Positions 43,772-53,690 of a DNA stretch of 64,000 nucleotides are shown here, one piece after another; within the stretch, counting starts at the first letter, position 1; the number at the start of each line of letters is the position of its first letter. Under the pieces are notes generated by a model. That model was not told the DNA's origin. It worked only from the letters and a program-made list of their open reading frames with translations, and searched no databases. A program made the translations under genes and the position numbers. This stretch comes from Triangularia verruculosa. Lineage: Eukaryota; Ascomycota; Sordariomycetes; Sordariales; Podosporaceae. Where the stretch lies: NCBI GenBank assembly GCA_033296885.1, contig MU863964.1:1-64000 (forward strand), written 5' to 3'.

Positions 43772-45741
43772 GATGACAATTCTTGGGAGAAGACGTGCTG
43801 TCAGGAGATGAACACAAAGAGTTGGTTACCTTTCCCATGGCAAATCCTCGACAGTCTCGAATCCTTATATGGGCATGTCTCCTCCGTTGGGCCCTCTCAT
43901 GAGCCCCATCCCGGTTAGGTGGTAGGAGGCAAAAAAGGAAACGGGAAGCTGTGCCTGGCGCGGCGTCATCTGCAATATTCTCCGGATGCCTGCTTCCCTG
44001 CTGCTTTGCCGGGTGCAATCAATCATGAGTCGAGCTGATATTGGACCGTCGTCAAGCCCCTACAGGAATAATTCCTCCAATCCGATTCTTGGATGGTCTC
44101 AAGCGTGGCAAACCGAACAGGTGCAGCCTTGCTCGTCACTGACGACGGAGTGGAACATTCCCCGCAGTGTTCGCCTTCGATCCCCCGGGAACGGACGCTG
44201 TACCCCAGATTGATGGCGATGGTTGACAGTTGGTTGGTTGTCAGGGTGAATTCAACGTGGTTGTCTCCCGTCAGCAGGGGTCAAATCCATGTGGCGGCAG
44301 AAGGCAAAACAAAGACGGTTGTGTTGCGCCCTGTCTTGGCACTTTGGATGATCCTGGAGGCTGCACGTGTTCCCAAGCCCCGTGTGAATTCAGAACAAGA
44401 TTGGAGAATGATTGGGGTAATATGGATATTTGCCGGCGCATCGCAGATCAAACACATTTTCTCTCCTTCCCTCGGCCTCTACTTCGACCCCCCGATGGGC
44501 GCCGGCTGACGGGATGCTTCCGAATGCAGCCACGGCTGACCCGGTCCCGATCGTGGGATTGTCGAGATGGGCTTGGGGGCAAGATTTATTGTTTCCTTTA
44601 TTGTTTTGTTGGTTTCTTTTTCCATTTTGTCTTGGCTCAATGGTTAGAATTGTGGTTGAAGTTTGAAGTTGGAGGAGTCCTCTTTTTGACGTCCCACTGT
44701 TCATAATCTTCAAGCGAAGACCATCTACGTTCTTGGACGTTCATCACCACAGCACAACCCCTGACAAGACGGGCCAGCATACCCAATCGACCTAAGCGTT
44801 CCAGAACACTGTCACTTCCTTGGCCTTCCGATCGCCTCAGAAACACCTTCTCCAGTGGGCGGCCAATATTCTCGCCAAGCCAGCTCGACAGATCTTGCGG
44901 CGACGTTGGGGTTCGCGGAAAAAGTCGATGGCGCCCCACGCCGGAGAATTCGGGGCACCTCTTGCACCCCAGACCTAATTGATTGAGTGCTCTAACACTG
45001 CCGACAGGTTGCATGGCATGCTGGCAAGGTCCTTAATGCCACACGGCTGCCACATGAGTGCCACATGGATTTTCTCACTCGCCACCGTCCGTAAACATCA
45101 ATCTTGGCGTTGACGACCAAGTAGGTGTTGAAGCTTTCGATCGTCGCGTTTATTTTCTACCCATCTTATCACGGCATCATCTCACTCAAGTGAAATCGGA
45201 TGGTCTCACTCGATCCATCGTTGCTCTTCTTCTCACGAAATGCGAGGTTTGGCTTTTGATATCGCCGCCACTTGCCCAGATCCCGGATGGCAGTAGTCGT
45301 CAAATATAGCCGCCATATGGACGGCGCCGTGTCTTCGTCACAAGGGCTATCTATCTAGATTATGTGCGGGGAACGTGCCTGAGCGAGAATTGGAAATCTC
45401 GCTATGGGATACCAGCTCATCCCTGAGCGCGCAGTCTCATCATCCTCTTTCGGGACGCCCGGGTTTTTACCAGCGGGCGAACAGGCACAGCGTTGCCCAT
45501 GAGCTTTTGGCCATTTCCGATCTACTGTTTGTGGGATTCTCCAATCCTGACGCGGCTTTCTCTAATGAGAGATCATACAGCCATGTAAATTTGCAGTAGG
45601 GGAGAAAGTGAGCTAGTTTACCGCGTCAAAGGGGGTCCCTCAACTTGATATACCTCTCCCCACCACCCAAGCATTTCCACTGCCCAGCCTTGCTCTCCTG
45701 CAAAAGCTGAGATCCTGCCTTGGTTTGTTAGGAGGTTGTTC
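43772..45741. promoter_or_regulatory. Shared 2-kb spacer between CE15 and AA9 genes
   Basis: A long spacer between two divergently transcribed secreted wall-degrading enzymes. Both promoters should lie here. ORFs inside are short and unconvincing. I could not settle specific XlnR- or CreA-type sites by eye. Confidence 0.45.
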
Positions 45742-46856
45742 ATGATGATTATGGTACCGGTGCTCTTGGCGGCATTCTTGGCTGCCCTCCCGGGCCCGGC
45801 GATGGCACACGGGGGACTGTCCAACTACACCGTTGGCGAGACTTGGTATAGAGGGTACGGATCTGACGGCATTTTTCCCCTCAACCTCAACACCAAGACA
45901 TGCACATTCTTTTTTGAGTTGACACCTCCAATTTGCAAACCAAGACCAGAAACCCACTAACAATGTTCCCATCAACAACAACAGCTACGACCCCTCCACC
46001 CCAGAGGAGGACCAGGTCAACCAACCATGGCTCATCCAGCGCCAGTGGTCCACCATCGACCCCCTCTTCACGCCGTTATCCCCATTCATGGCATGCAACG
46101 ACCCCGGCACCCCACCCCCCTCCTCCATTCCCATCCCCGCAGGCGAGACCATCACAGCGGTGTACTACTACTGGCTGCACCCCGTTGGGCCAATGACAGT
46201 TTGGCTATCCCGGTGTCCGGACGACGGTTGCAATAGCGTTAACCTTACTGAGGCAAAGTGGTTCAAGATCTGGGAAGCCGGGCTGCTGGAGGGCACGCTG
46301 GAGCGAGGGACGTGGTATCAGAAGAGCTTCCAGCGATGGGATGGAGAGCCGGGGTTGTGGCCGGCGAAACTGCCAGAGGCGCTGGGGAGCGGAAGGTATA
46401 TGATCAGACATGAGATACTGAGTTTGCATGTGGGGTATAGACCGCAATTCTATCCCGAGTGTGCGCACTTGGAAGTGAAGGGGGTAGAGGGGAAAGGGGT
46501 CGAGGCAGAGGTGCCGGCGGAGTATTTGAGGGTGTTTCCTGGGGGTTATGAGCAAGATGGTGAGTTTTATTTTGGGGGGTGGGAGCTGTGCCCTTCAGAC
46601 TTGGGACGGAAATGGAAGAGTGGGTGAAGCTGACAACAAAATGTGCAGACGCGAGTGTCTTTATTGATATCTACTCGGAGGAGAATGTCAATACAACGGT
46701 GAGTCTGACCTACGGCAGGGGACTGCAGAAGATGGGTGCTGACTCGCGAGACAGACATATGTTATTCCCGGAGGTCCGATCTGGGAGGGGCTAGGTCTGC
46801 ACGTCCTGGACGAAAAAGCTGGCACTGCAAAGGGGGAATACAGTGTTGAAAGATAG
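45742..46856 (+). CDS. Lytic polysaccharide monooxygenase, AA9 (4 exons)
   Basis: Exons 45742-45854, 45985-46559, 46649-46698 and 46755-46856 join in phase to 279 aa. A 22-residue signal peptide ends AMA, leaving His at position 1 of the mature enzyme (HGGLSNYTVGETWYRGYDP). The copper site is formed by this His and the His in YMIRHEILSLH, with the axial Tyr in QFYPECAHLEV. Other AA9 motifs are QRQWSTIDP, CNDPGTPP and TYVIPGGPIW. The first intron (GTACGG...CAG) is fixed by the WYRGYDP motif. The enzyme cuts cellulose or related glucans oxidatively. No CBM1 or GPI tail is present. A tandem repeat starts within the last codons. Confidence 0.93.
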
Positions 46857-46975
46857 TTAGTAGGCCTTAAAAGATAGTTAATAGGCTTTGGAAGATATTA
46901 AGAACACTTTAAAAGATACCTTTCCTGTGTTAAAAGATAGTAATAAGTCCTAAGAAGATAGTTAATAGGCCTTTT
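46845..46975. repeat. Tandem repeat, unit about 20 bp (AAAAGATAGTTAATAGGC)
   Basis: Five or six imperfect units, beginning at the very end of the LPMO coding sequence so that its stop codon (TAG in GAAAGATAG) is part of the repeat. Confidence 0.75.
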
Positions 46976-47219
46976 CTATTATTCTTAAGGTGTGATCTTG
47001 GCTTGCAGTACCGATCATTTTGTCCACGGCGTGGTCTGGAACCGGTGGATTTCAGTGGCCAACTTGGCAGTTCATGATCACTTTCTCGACAAGGTGATGG
47101 ATATCTGTCCAGTACACTCAGTAAAAAACAACAAATCGACATCGTATTCTATGAAAAAGACATGTGGTATCATGAGTCATAACAGAACAACTCCGCTCTT
47201 CCAGCCTCCAAACCGAATC
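46976..47219. other. Spacer between LPMO repeat and the DUF1769 gene
   Basis: Contains the match (47,003-47,034) to positions 64-95. Otherwise featureless 3' DNA of two convergent genes. Confidence 0.4.
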
Positions 47220-48453
47220 TTAATCAACATCTTCATTCCCCCCAACCTTCGTCCCCTCCAACTTCTTCCTCGCCTCCTCCACCATCTCATCCTCATCCAC
47301 CTTCCCCTTCTTGTTTCCTTCCTCGTCCCCATCCTCTCTAATCTCCGCATCCCCCAACGGCGCCCCCTTCTCTCCCTCCTGACCCCCTGATCTCTTCTTC
47401 AGCGCCTCAATCGCGGCCGGCTTCAAGCTCCCGTCATCATTAACATCCTCCTTCAGGTGCAGCGTGAACAGCACCACCAGATAAACCTGCTTCGTCTTCT
47501 TGTTCCGGAGGACATACCTAAGTTGGTGTAAGCGTTTGGGTTTCTCCCTAGTTCTCATCACAGTTCTCAGCACTTGCTGGACAATTCAACACAAACGAAA
47601 AAGAAAAAGTAAAAACATACCTCAACCCCTGCCCATCCCAATACCTCATAATCCCCAGACTAAACCCCGGCAGCCTCAACGCAAACTCGTTAAAGTCGAT
47701 ATACGGATTGAAAAAGTCCACCGCGTACTCCCTCCCATACTCCCACACCCACCTCTCCAAATTCTCCCGTCTCAGCGCCCACTTCTGCCTCTGCTTCCCA
47801 TCCTCCTCCCCTTCCAGCCCCACTCGTTCCCTCCACTCCCGATCCCCCCCTTCCTCAACCCACAACCCCCCCTTTTCCTCCACCTCCTCCGGCGAGCCAA
47901 CCGTAACAGCATTAAAACTCGACAGCGCCGGGCCGTAGAGGTAAGGCTCATCCGCATACGGGTCCCCGTCAATGCCCGGATCGACCCACCACTTGACAAT
48001 CCTCATCGCCGCCCCAAACCCAGGCGGCAGCCGGTCCCGGATCGGGTGGTCAAAGTCATTCCCAAACTGCAGATCCGCCGCGCTCACACCGCCAATATTG
48101 TCCCCATCATCATCAGCACCAACAATCTCCTCCCCGTCGTCATCCACCACCTCCCCGACCTCGTTCCTACTGGACTCGTCGTCCACGGTTGGCGGCGGCT
48201 TCAGCGTGAACTTAAAGGCGATGGAGTACTGGTCGTTGTTGTACTTGTGCGGCTCCTGCTCAAAGTACGGCGACGTGTGCGGCGCGCCCTTGGGCACGGA
48301 CCGGTGGTAGTTTTGGATCCGGACGTTGAGGGAGGCCGAGATCAGGTCCGAGGATATCTCGAGGGGCTTCGCAGAGTTGACGTTTACCAGCTTGTGGGTG
48401 GACAGATCGTACGAGGGGCCGGCGGTGACCCGCAAAAGGTACTTGTCGGCCAT
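47220..48453 (-). CDS. DUF1769/UPF0590 family protein
   Basis: Exons 48453-47621 and 47517-47220 (GTATGT...TAG) join in phase to 376 aa. The start MADKYLLRVTAGPSYD and the first conserved block are followed by an acidic insert (about 48,100-48,170) and the core FNPYIDFNEFALRLPGFSLG then MRYWDGQGLR/YVLRNK, where the slash marks the splice. This matches the fungal DUF1769 (UPF0590) family, which I recall from S. pombe and other ascomycetes and which has no known function. No signal peptide or membrane segment is seen. The tail is Lys/Glu-rich and probably disordered. Confidence 0.85.
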
Positions 48454-48832
48454 GGTTTGACGGTTGTTGGCTGCTGCTGTTGAGATGGCGTTGTTGTAAA
48501 CTTGTTGAGGGTGAGATGATAATCTGAAGAGCAGTAGAACAGGGATGGCGGTAGTTATTAAACAGAATCTCGGTTCAAAGCAGCTGACAGGAGCCCGCGC
48601 CGTCAGCATGGCCGCGCGTGTGGTCGCCAAATCAATGACGTCGTCAGGCACTAACAATCGCCCCGCATGTGATTTTCAGGGACCAGATCGCGCAACCAAT
48701 CAGATCACAGCACTCACACACAAACATCAGAATCGGGAAATCGCAATGTATTCCAGGCCCCCCATCAATTACCATCACAGGCATGTAAGTTTATCTCATA
48801 TAGTACAAGTCGCTCATCCGCTCTCTACTCCT
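48454..48832. other. Spacer between RPN2 and DUF1769 genes
   Basis: About 380 bp between two minus-strand genes: the 3' end of RPN2 and the promoter of the DUF1769 gene. Nothing more is seen. Confidence 0.4.
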
Positions 48833-51800
48833 CTACTCCTCCTCGGCATCAGTAAAGTACTCAAAGTCCTGAGGCTTCGGCGCCTCCTCGTCTCCCTCAT
48901 TATCCTCATCAACAGCTGTCAACACACCAGCTGCCGCCGCCGCTCCGCTTCCGCTGCCACCAGCACTCGGGTCAGAACGTCCCTGCGGTACCTCCCGAGT
49001 AGCTGAAGTATTGCGGAGCCCAAGAAGGTCAGCAAGCCCCTCCTCAAGCCCACCACGTGAGCGCTGAGCCTGCAGTGTCTGCAGCAGCTGCTGAGCCGAG
49101 GGAGCCGCCCCCCGAGTTCCGCTCTGAGCGCCCACTACAGGGGCTCTCTCCGTCGTGACCTTCTTGAGCTTCTCCTCGATCAAAGTTTTGGGCTCATCTG
49201 GCTGGGTATCGTGCAGCAAGAGGGGACCACCAGTGGGCTAGAAATCAGATTAGCAATGTGTACATCGACAACGGTGAACTGCATGGGCGCTTACCTTCTT
49301 GACGGGCTTGTAGCGTCCCGCCGGGAAGCTGATGTACTTGAACTGGCCAGGAAGAACACGAGACATGTTCTCAATTTCGTAGCCAACCTTCTCCTTTTCT
49401 GCCTTCTTCTTGGAGTCAACAGATCCCTCTCTCTCAGCTCCAGCCTCCTCCTTCCTGTCCTTGGACTCCTCTGTCTTTGTCTTCTTCTCCTCATCGACAT
49501 CCATCTTGTCCCCAGCAGCGGGTGCAGCAGTCTTGGCAACGGTTGGTGTGTCGATGTCCATGCTCTCACGACGCTGGGCACGCTCCTTCTTTTGCGCCCG
49601 GCGCTTTGCCTGCGCCGTGGTGGACAAAATGGCAGTAGCAATGAGCGCCGGTCCCTCTTCGGCCTTGACCTCTTGCTCTGGGGGGTAGTCAAACAGGCTT
49701 GGGCGTGTGTTGCAGTGGAACTTGAAGCTAGGGATCTCGAGGTCGTGGTCAAGTGCGATGATGGACGTAGGCACAAAGCTCAGCGACAAGAAATGGGTGA
49801 AGGGGAACCAGTACCAGTACTGAGTGAATACGGCCATGCCGACGATACCAGGCATGTTGAGGTTGCCAGTCTGGGTCTGGAGACCGACTGAGCAGTTACG
49901 ACCACCGGCATCAAGAATACCCATGGCAAGGGCGGCGCCGAACTTGGTCATGGCATCCTCGTGGCGGTCACCGACAACCTTCTTGAGCGTCTTTCTGATG
50001 GCGGCAACCTTGGGGTTCATGACTTCGTTCTGCTGAATCATGATCATGGACAAAGCGATCAGAGCACCTTGGCGGACGAAATCGGTGGGGTCCTTCATCA
50101 TGGGCTCGAGAAGGTCGATGGCCTCGTCCAAGCCCGTGCCGGCGCAAGAGATACCAAGGGCCATGGCCGAACCGTACCGAACGTGGGGGTTGTAGGACTC
50201 GGCGAGGAGCTCAACCATACGCGGGACGCTGCCGGGCTTGCGGAACAAGATGAAACCAAGAGACATGACAGCAATGCGGCGAACATCGTCATTCACATCG
50301 CTGACAGCCAGATGAAGGAGCTTGCGAATGGCCTTGTTGCTCCCGGTTCCACAGTAAGCCATGGCGACGGTGAGCACACCTCCATAACGCAGCGTCGGGT
50401 CGGGGTCGGTAAGCAAACCCTCAATCATGACATCGGCACCTTCCTGTTGCCCGAACATGATAAGGGCCATGCCGAGAGCGAGACCGCGGACAATCTTCTC
50501 GTGGGTGGTCTCATGGGCATAAGTGAACATGGTCTCCACAGCCTTGGCATTGCCGGTGCCCAGCATGATCAAGCCCATGGCCAAACCAACAGCTTCACCA
50601 TTCAGGGCAGAATCGGCGTACAGAACCTTGGTAAGGTCGTCAAAGATTGACTCGCTACCAGTGGCCATGCCAGCAATTCCGAGACCCAAAGCACCACCAT
50701 GCTGGATCACTTCCTCTTCGGCGCCATTGAATTGGCTGCTCAGGTATTCCAGAGCTTCGGCGCCGTGGTTGGCGTGAATGAGACCGTACGCATAGAGAGC
50801 GCCACCTTGGCTAAAGATAGAGCCTCCACTGCTGACACCAGTCTGCTTGGGAAGATATGGCTCCAGAAGTTTCCGCGACTGGGTAATGTTACCACGGTGG
50901 ATGACACCAAGGGCTGCTGTGGCCGTGAACTTGGACCAGTTGATGGCCTTGCCGAGCCAGTCCAAATTGTCGCGGAAGAATTTATCGTTGGTAGTGCCAG
51001 CATTCATGAAAGCATTGCAGAAAGTGACCGCTGTGTGGAAGATGGAGTTGCGGCCCTCCAAACTGTCACGGACTTTGTTGAGAATGCTGAGGTCTGTATG
51101 GTTATTGCGATAGAGGAACTCAAGGTTGAGCTTGATCGCCTTGCTTCCATCCAGAATGGAACGAATATTTCTGTAAACCTTGGCTGTCTCCTCTGGGAGC
51201 TCCTCCTCCTGTGAGCCTTCTTGGCCGCTAAGGAGGGGCTCTTCCTCGGCAGGACCATCCTCGGTTGCCGTTGCTGGGGGCTCGGGCGCCTTGCCAGAAG
51301 GAAGGGAGTTGAGAACCTTGGCTAAAAACTCCTGAGTGGCATTGTCGTAGAGATCAAAGGCAATTTGGTAAGCAATGGCGATTGAGTTCGGGTCGCCATT
51401 GGTTACGAGTTGCCTGAGCATCCTGTCGGCCTCCTCGTCCGAGTCAAGGTGGACCACACATTTGGCGATGGCGAAGTAGTCTGGGTTGGGGATTTCGTTA
51501 AGGAGATCGAGGATCAGGCGAAGGATTTCAGTTCTCAGACCACGCTCCTGAACAATGTCCATGGAGATTTTCAAGGCATAGTCCATCAGTTCTTCGGCAG
51601 GACTTTGTGTGCTTTCCTTGGACTGCTTGCCTTCCTCGCTGGCACGCTTAATAACTCTCCGGAGAACCTCGAGGTTCTTGGCTTCCACAGCGATACCAAC
51701 AACCTGTCTGTACTTGCCCTGTTTCAGGCAACTCTCGAAAAGACGCTCGATAACACCTTGGAGAGCTTGCTGGGTGCTGCTGTCGGTAATCTGGACCACC

Positions 51801-52433
51801 GAGTTGGAGCGGCCCTCCTTGGTGGACTGGAAGGTGGGGTCCAGGATGGTGTTGTCAGTCGAGGCACGCGAGAGAAGGGACTTAGGCGGCAAGGTCGACT
51901 GCGTGAAGGGCGTGGTTGGCGAAATGATGGCAGAGCCGTCGATCGAGCCAGTCCCAAAAGTAGTCTCGAGAGTTGGCAGCGAGAGGTTGGCTTTGCTCTT
52001 TTTTGAGGGAACATGGCGGGCCGAAGAAACGGCAATGTATTGATCGACGCACTTGGAGAGGATGGTCTCCTCGAACTCGCCCGGGGCATCGAACTTGAAG
52101 AGAGGCCCGGCAGCCAGGGCAAAGGTCATGCTCTCATTGTAAGCCTGGAGATGGAAGTAAACCTTGGCCAAAACGAGGGCAGCGAGGCGGCGCTCCGGGA
52201 ACGACTCGTCTTCGTACAGGGCCTCACTGTGTGGCGCAAACGTAAACGATTAGATGGGGCGGCAAGACACAACGTCAATACATCATCACATACATTTGAC
52301 TCAATGAACCGGCAACCTCGGTCCAGACGGTGTCGATGTCGTCGTTGAGGGTCTTGAGGGCGAAGACCTTGAGCTCGGGCTCCTCGTCCGTCAGGAAAGC
52401 CAACACTCCGCTGGCTGTGACAAGGCCTGGCAT
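48833..52433 (-). CDS. RPN2: 26S proteasome regulatory subunit RPN2 (3 exons)
   Basis: Exons 52433-52294, 52226-49295 and 49237-48833 join in phase to 1,158 aa. It begins MPGLVTASGVLAFLTDEEPE and has an N-terminal helical rod (VWTEVAGSLSQI/EALYED across the splice). The proteasome/cyclosome repeats form a toroid: GGALGLGIAGMATG, GEAVGLAMGLIMLGTG, RGLALGMALIMFG, RYGGVLTVAMAYCGTG, RRIAVMSLGFILF, RYGSAMALGISCAGTG and RQGALIALSMIMIQ. Lys/Glu-rich charged and C-terminal regions end FEYFTDAEEE. RPN2 is the largest base subunit, holding Rpn10/Rpn13 and shaping the ubiquitin-receptor side of the 19S particle. It is divergent from CET1. Confidence 0.95.
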
Positions 52434-53690
52434 TGTGTCGATGCGCTTCGATGTGGTGGGGTTATGGGTAATGGTTATTCTGGTGTTTCAGCAGTAATTT
52501 GCGCAAACCAAAGCTCAAAATAAGAGTCTATTGGTAGGGCTGCGCGCTGACCGTCGGGTTGATGGGGATGGTGTTGGAGATGTGGTGTTGAAGCTTCGTT
52601 GTTTGGAGCTTGTTGTTCGGCAGTGGGCGCTTTCCAGGTTGGACTCCATCCAGTCCACGTCAGGAGCTCTGCCTGCCTGCCTCGCCCTGGCCTTGCGCGA
52701 CCAGGGGGCAAGAGCCAAGACCGCCGAGGCCGTGCTGAATCAGCCAATCAACCACCAAGTCGGAAGCTTTATTTTGCGCTCCGCCTTATTATGGTCAGTG
52801 CTTCAAGCTTTGTCAGCTTGCATTCCCACAAGGCTGGGGCTGGGTGGACAGCTGGGTCACTGGGTGCGACAGCTGTCCGCTGCGACCGGGAATTTTTTGC
52901 TGGTCGGTTGAGCCTCTTGTATTGGAGTCTTGTCCACCGTAACACTCGGCCTCGGTCAGCACGAACTGGCCCAGGGCTGGAGATGTGGCTGAGAAAGTGT
53001 GGACAAGGTGCATCTGGCATGATCCTAATAGAAGCCATTGCCAGTGAAGCCGCAAGTGTTATGCCACCGGACGGCGTTGATTCCGGAAGCGGAAAGGAGC
53101 GCATTGTTAGACCGTGAGTTGAGCGACGGGAGTGTCTCTCTCTGTCTGTCTCTCATATGCGCGGACGGACCAGGTCCCAGCCCAGCAAGCGACTCCACAA
53201 TCCACTCGGCGGACCTGCGTTTAGCACAAGGCGTTTGCACACATCAACGTTTTTCCTAGCTCGACATCTTCCCCAGCCCCATGACGACCATATCGTGATA
53301 AACACGCCCGCGCTCCCTGTCCTGTCGCCCCGCTCATCCCCTCCTTCTATCGCCAGTTGCGCCCCATGGCCCGCGTCGCGTGGTGATGTGCGACTGAACC
53401 TTCTGGACCGACGTGTCTGGCTGCGCATCGTGATCACGACCGAGATGTGATGCCGACAAGCTGCATCTCGAACCTACAACCCTATCGCTTGTTTGTGCGC
53501 GCCGCAAATCGCGCTTCGAGACTTTCGCCGTCGCATCGCTACTGTCAGGAACAAAGGAACATGCAAGAGACGGGTCATTATCTGAAGTAAGCGCTGAGAG
53601 ACAGAGCAAGCAAGACCAGGGGCGGCCACGTTGAGAGTAGAGACGAGGGATACGAAGAATCAAGACGTTATACCAGAGCTGTGGTTCAAG
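52434..53690. promoter_or_regulatory. Spacer between divergent RPN2 and CET1 genes
   Basis: About 1.26 kb carrying both promoters and 5' leaders. A GT/CT run (TCTCTCTCTGTCTGTCTCTC) lies near 53,135. I saw no proteasome-control element with confidence. Confidence 0.4.

Noticed and set aside
44637..45014. 125-aa minus-strand ORF in the CE15-AA9 spacer
   Set aside because: No signal peptide, domain or splice partner was found; probably promoter DNA.
47500..48483. 327-aa plus-strand ORF opposite the DUF1769 gene
   Set aside because: Antisense shadow with extremely biased Pro/Arg/Leu composition; the minus strand gives a conserved protein.
52531..53117. ORFs of 126 and 172 aa between RPN2 and CET1
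   Set aside because: Located in the divergent promoter region and lacking domains or convincing starts.
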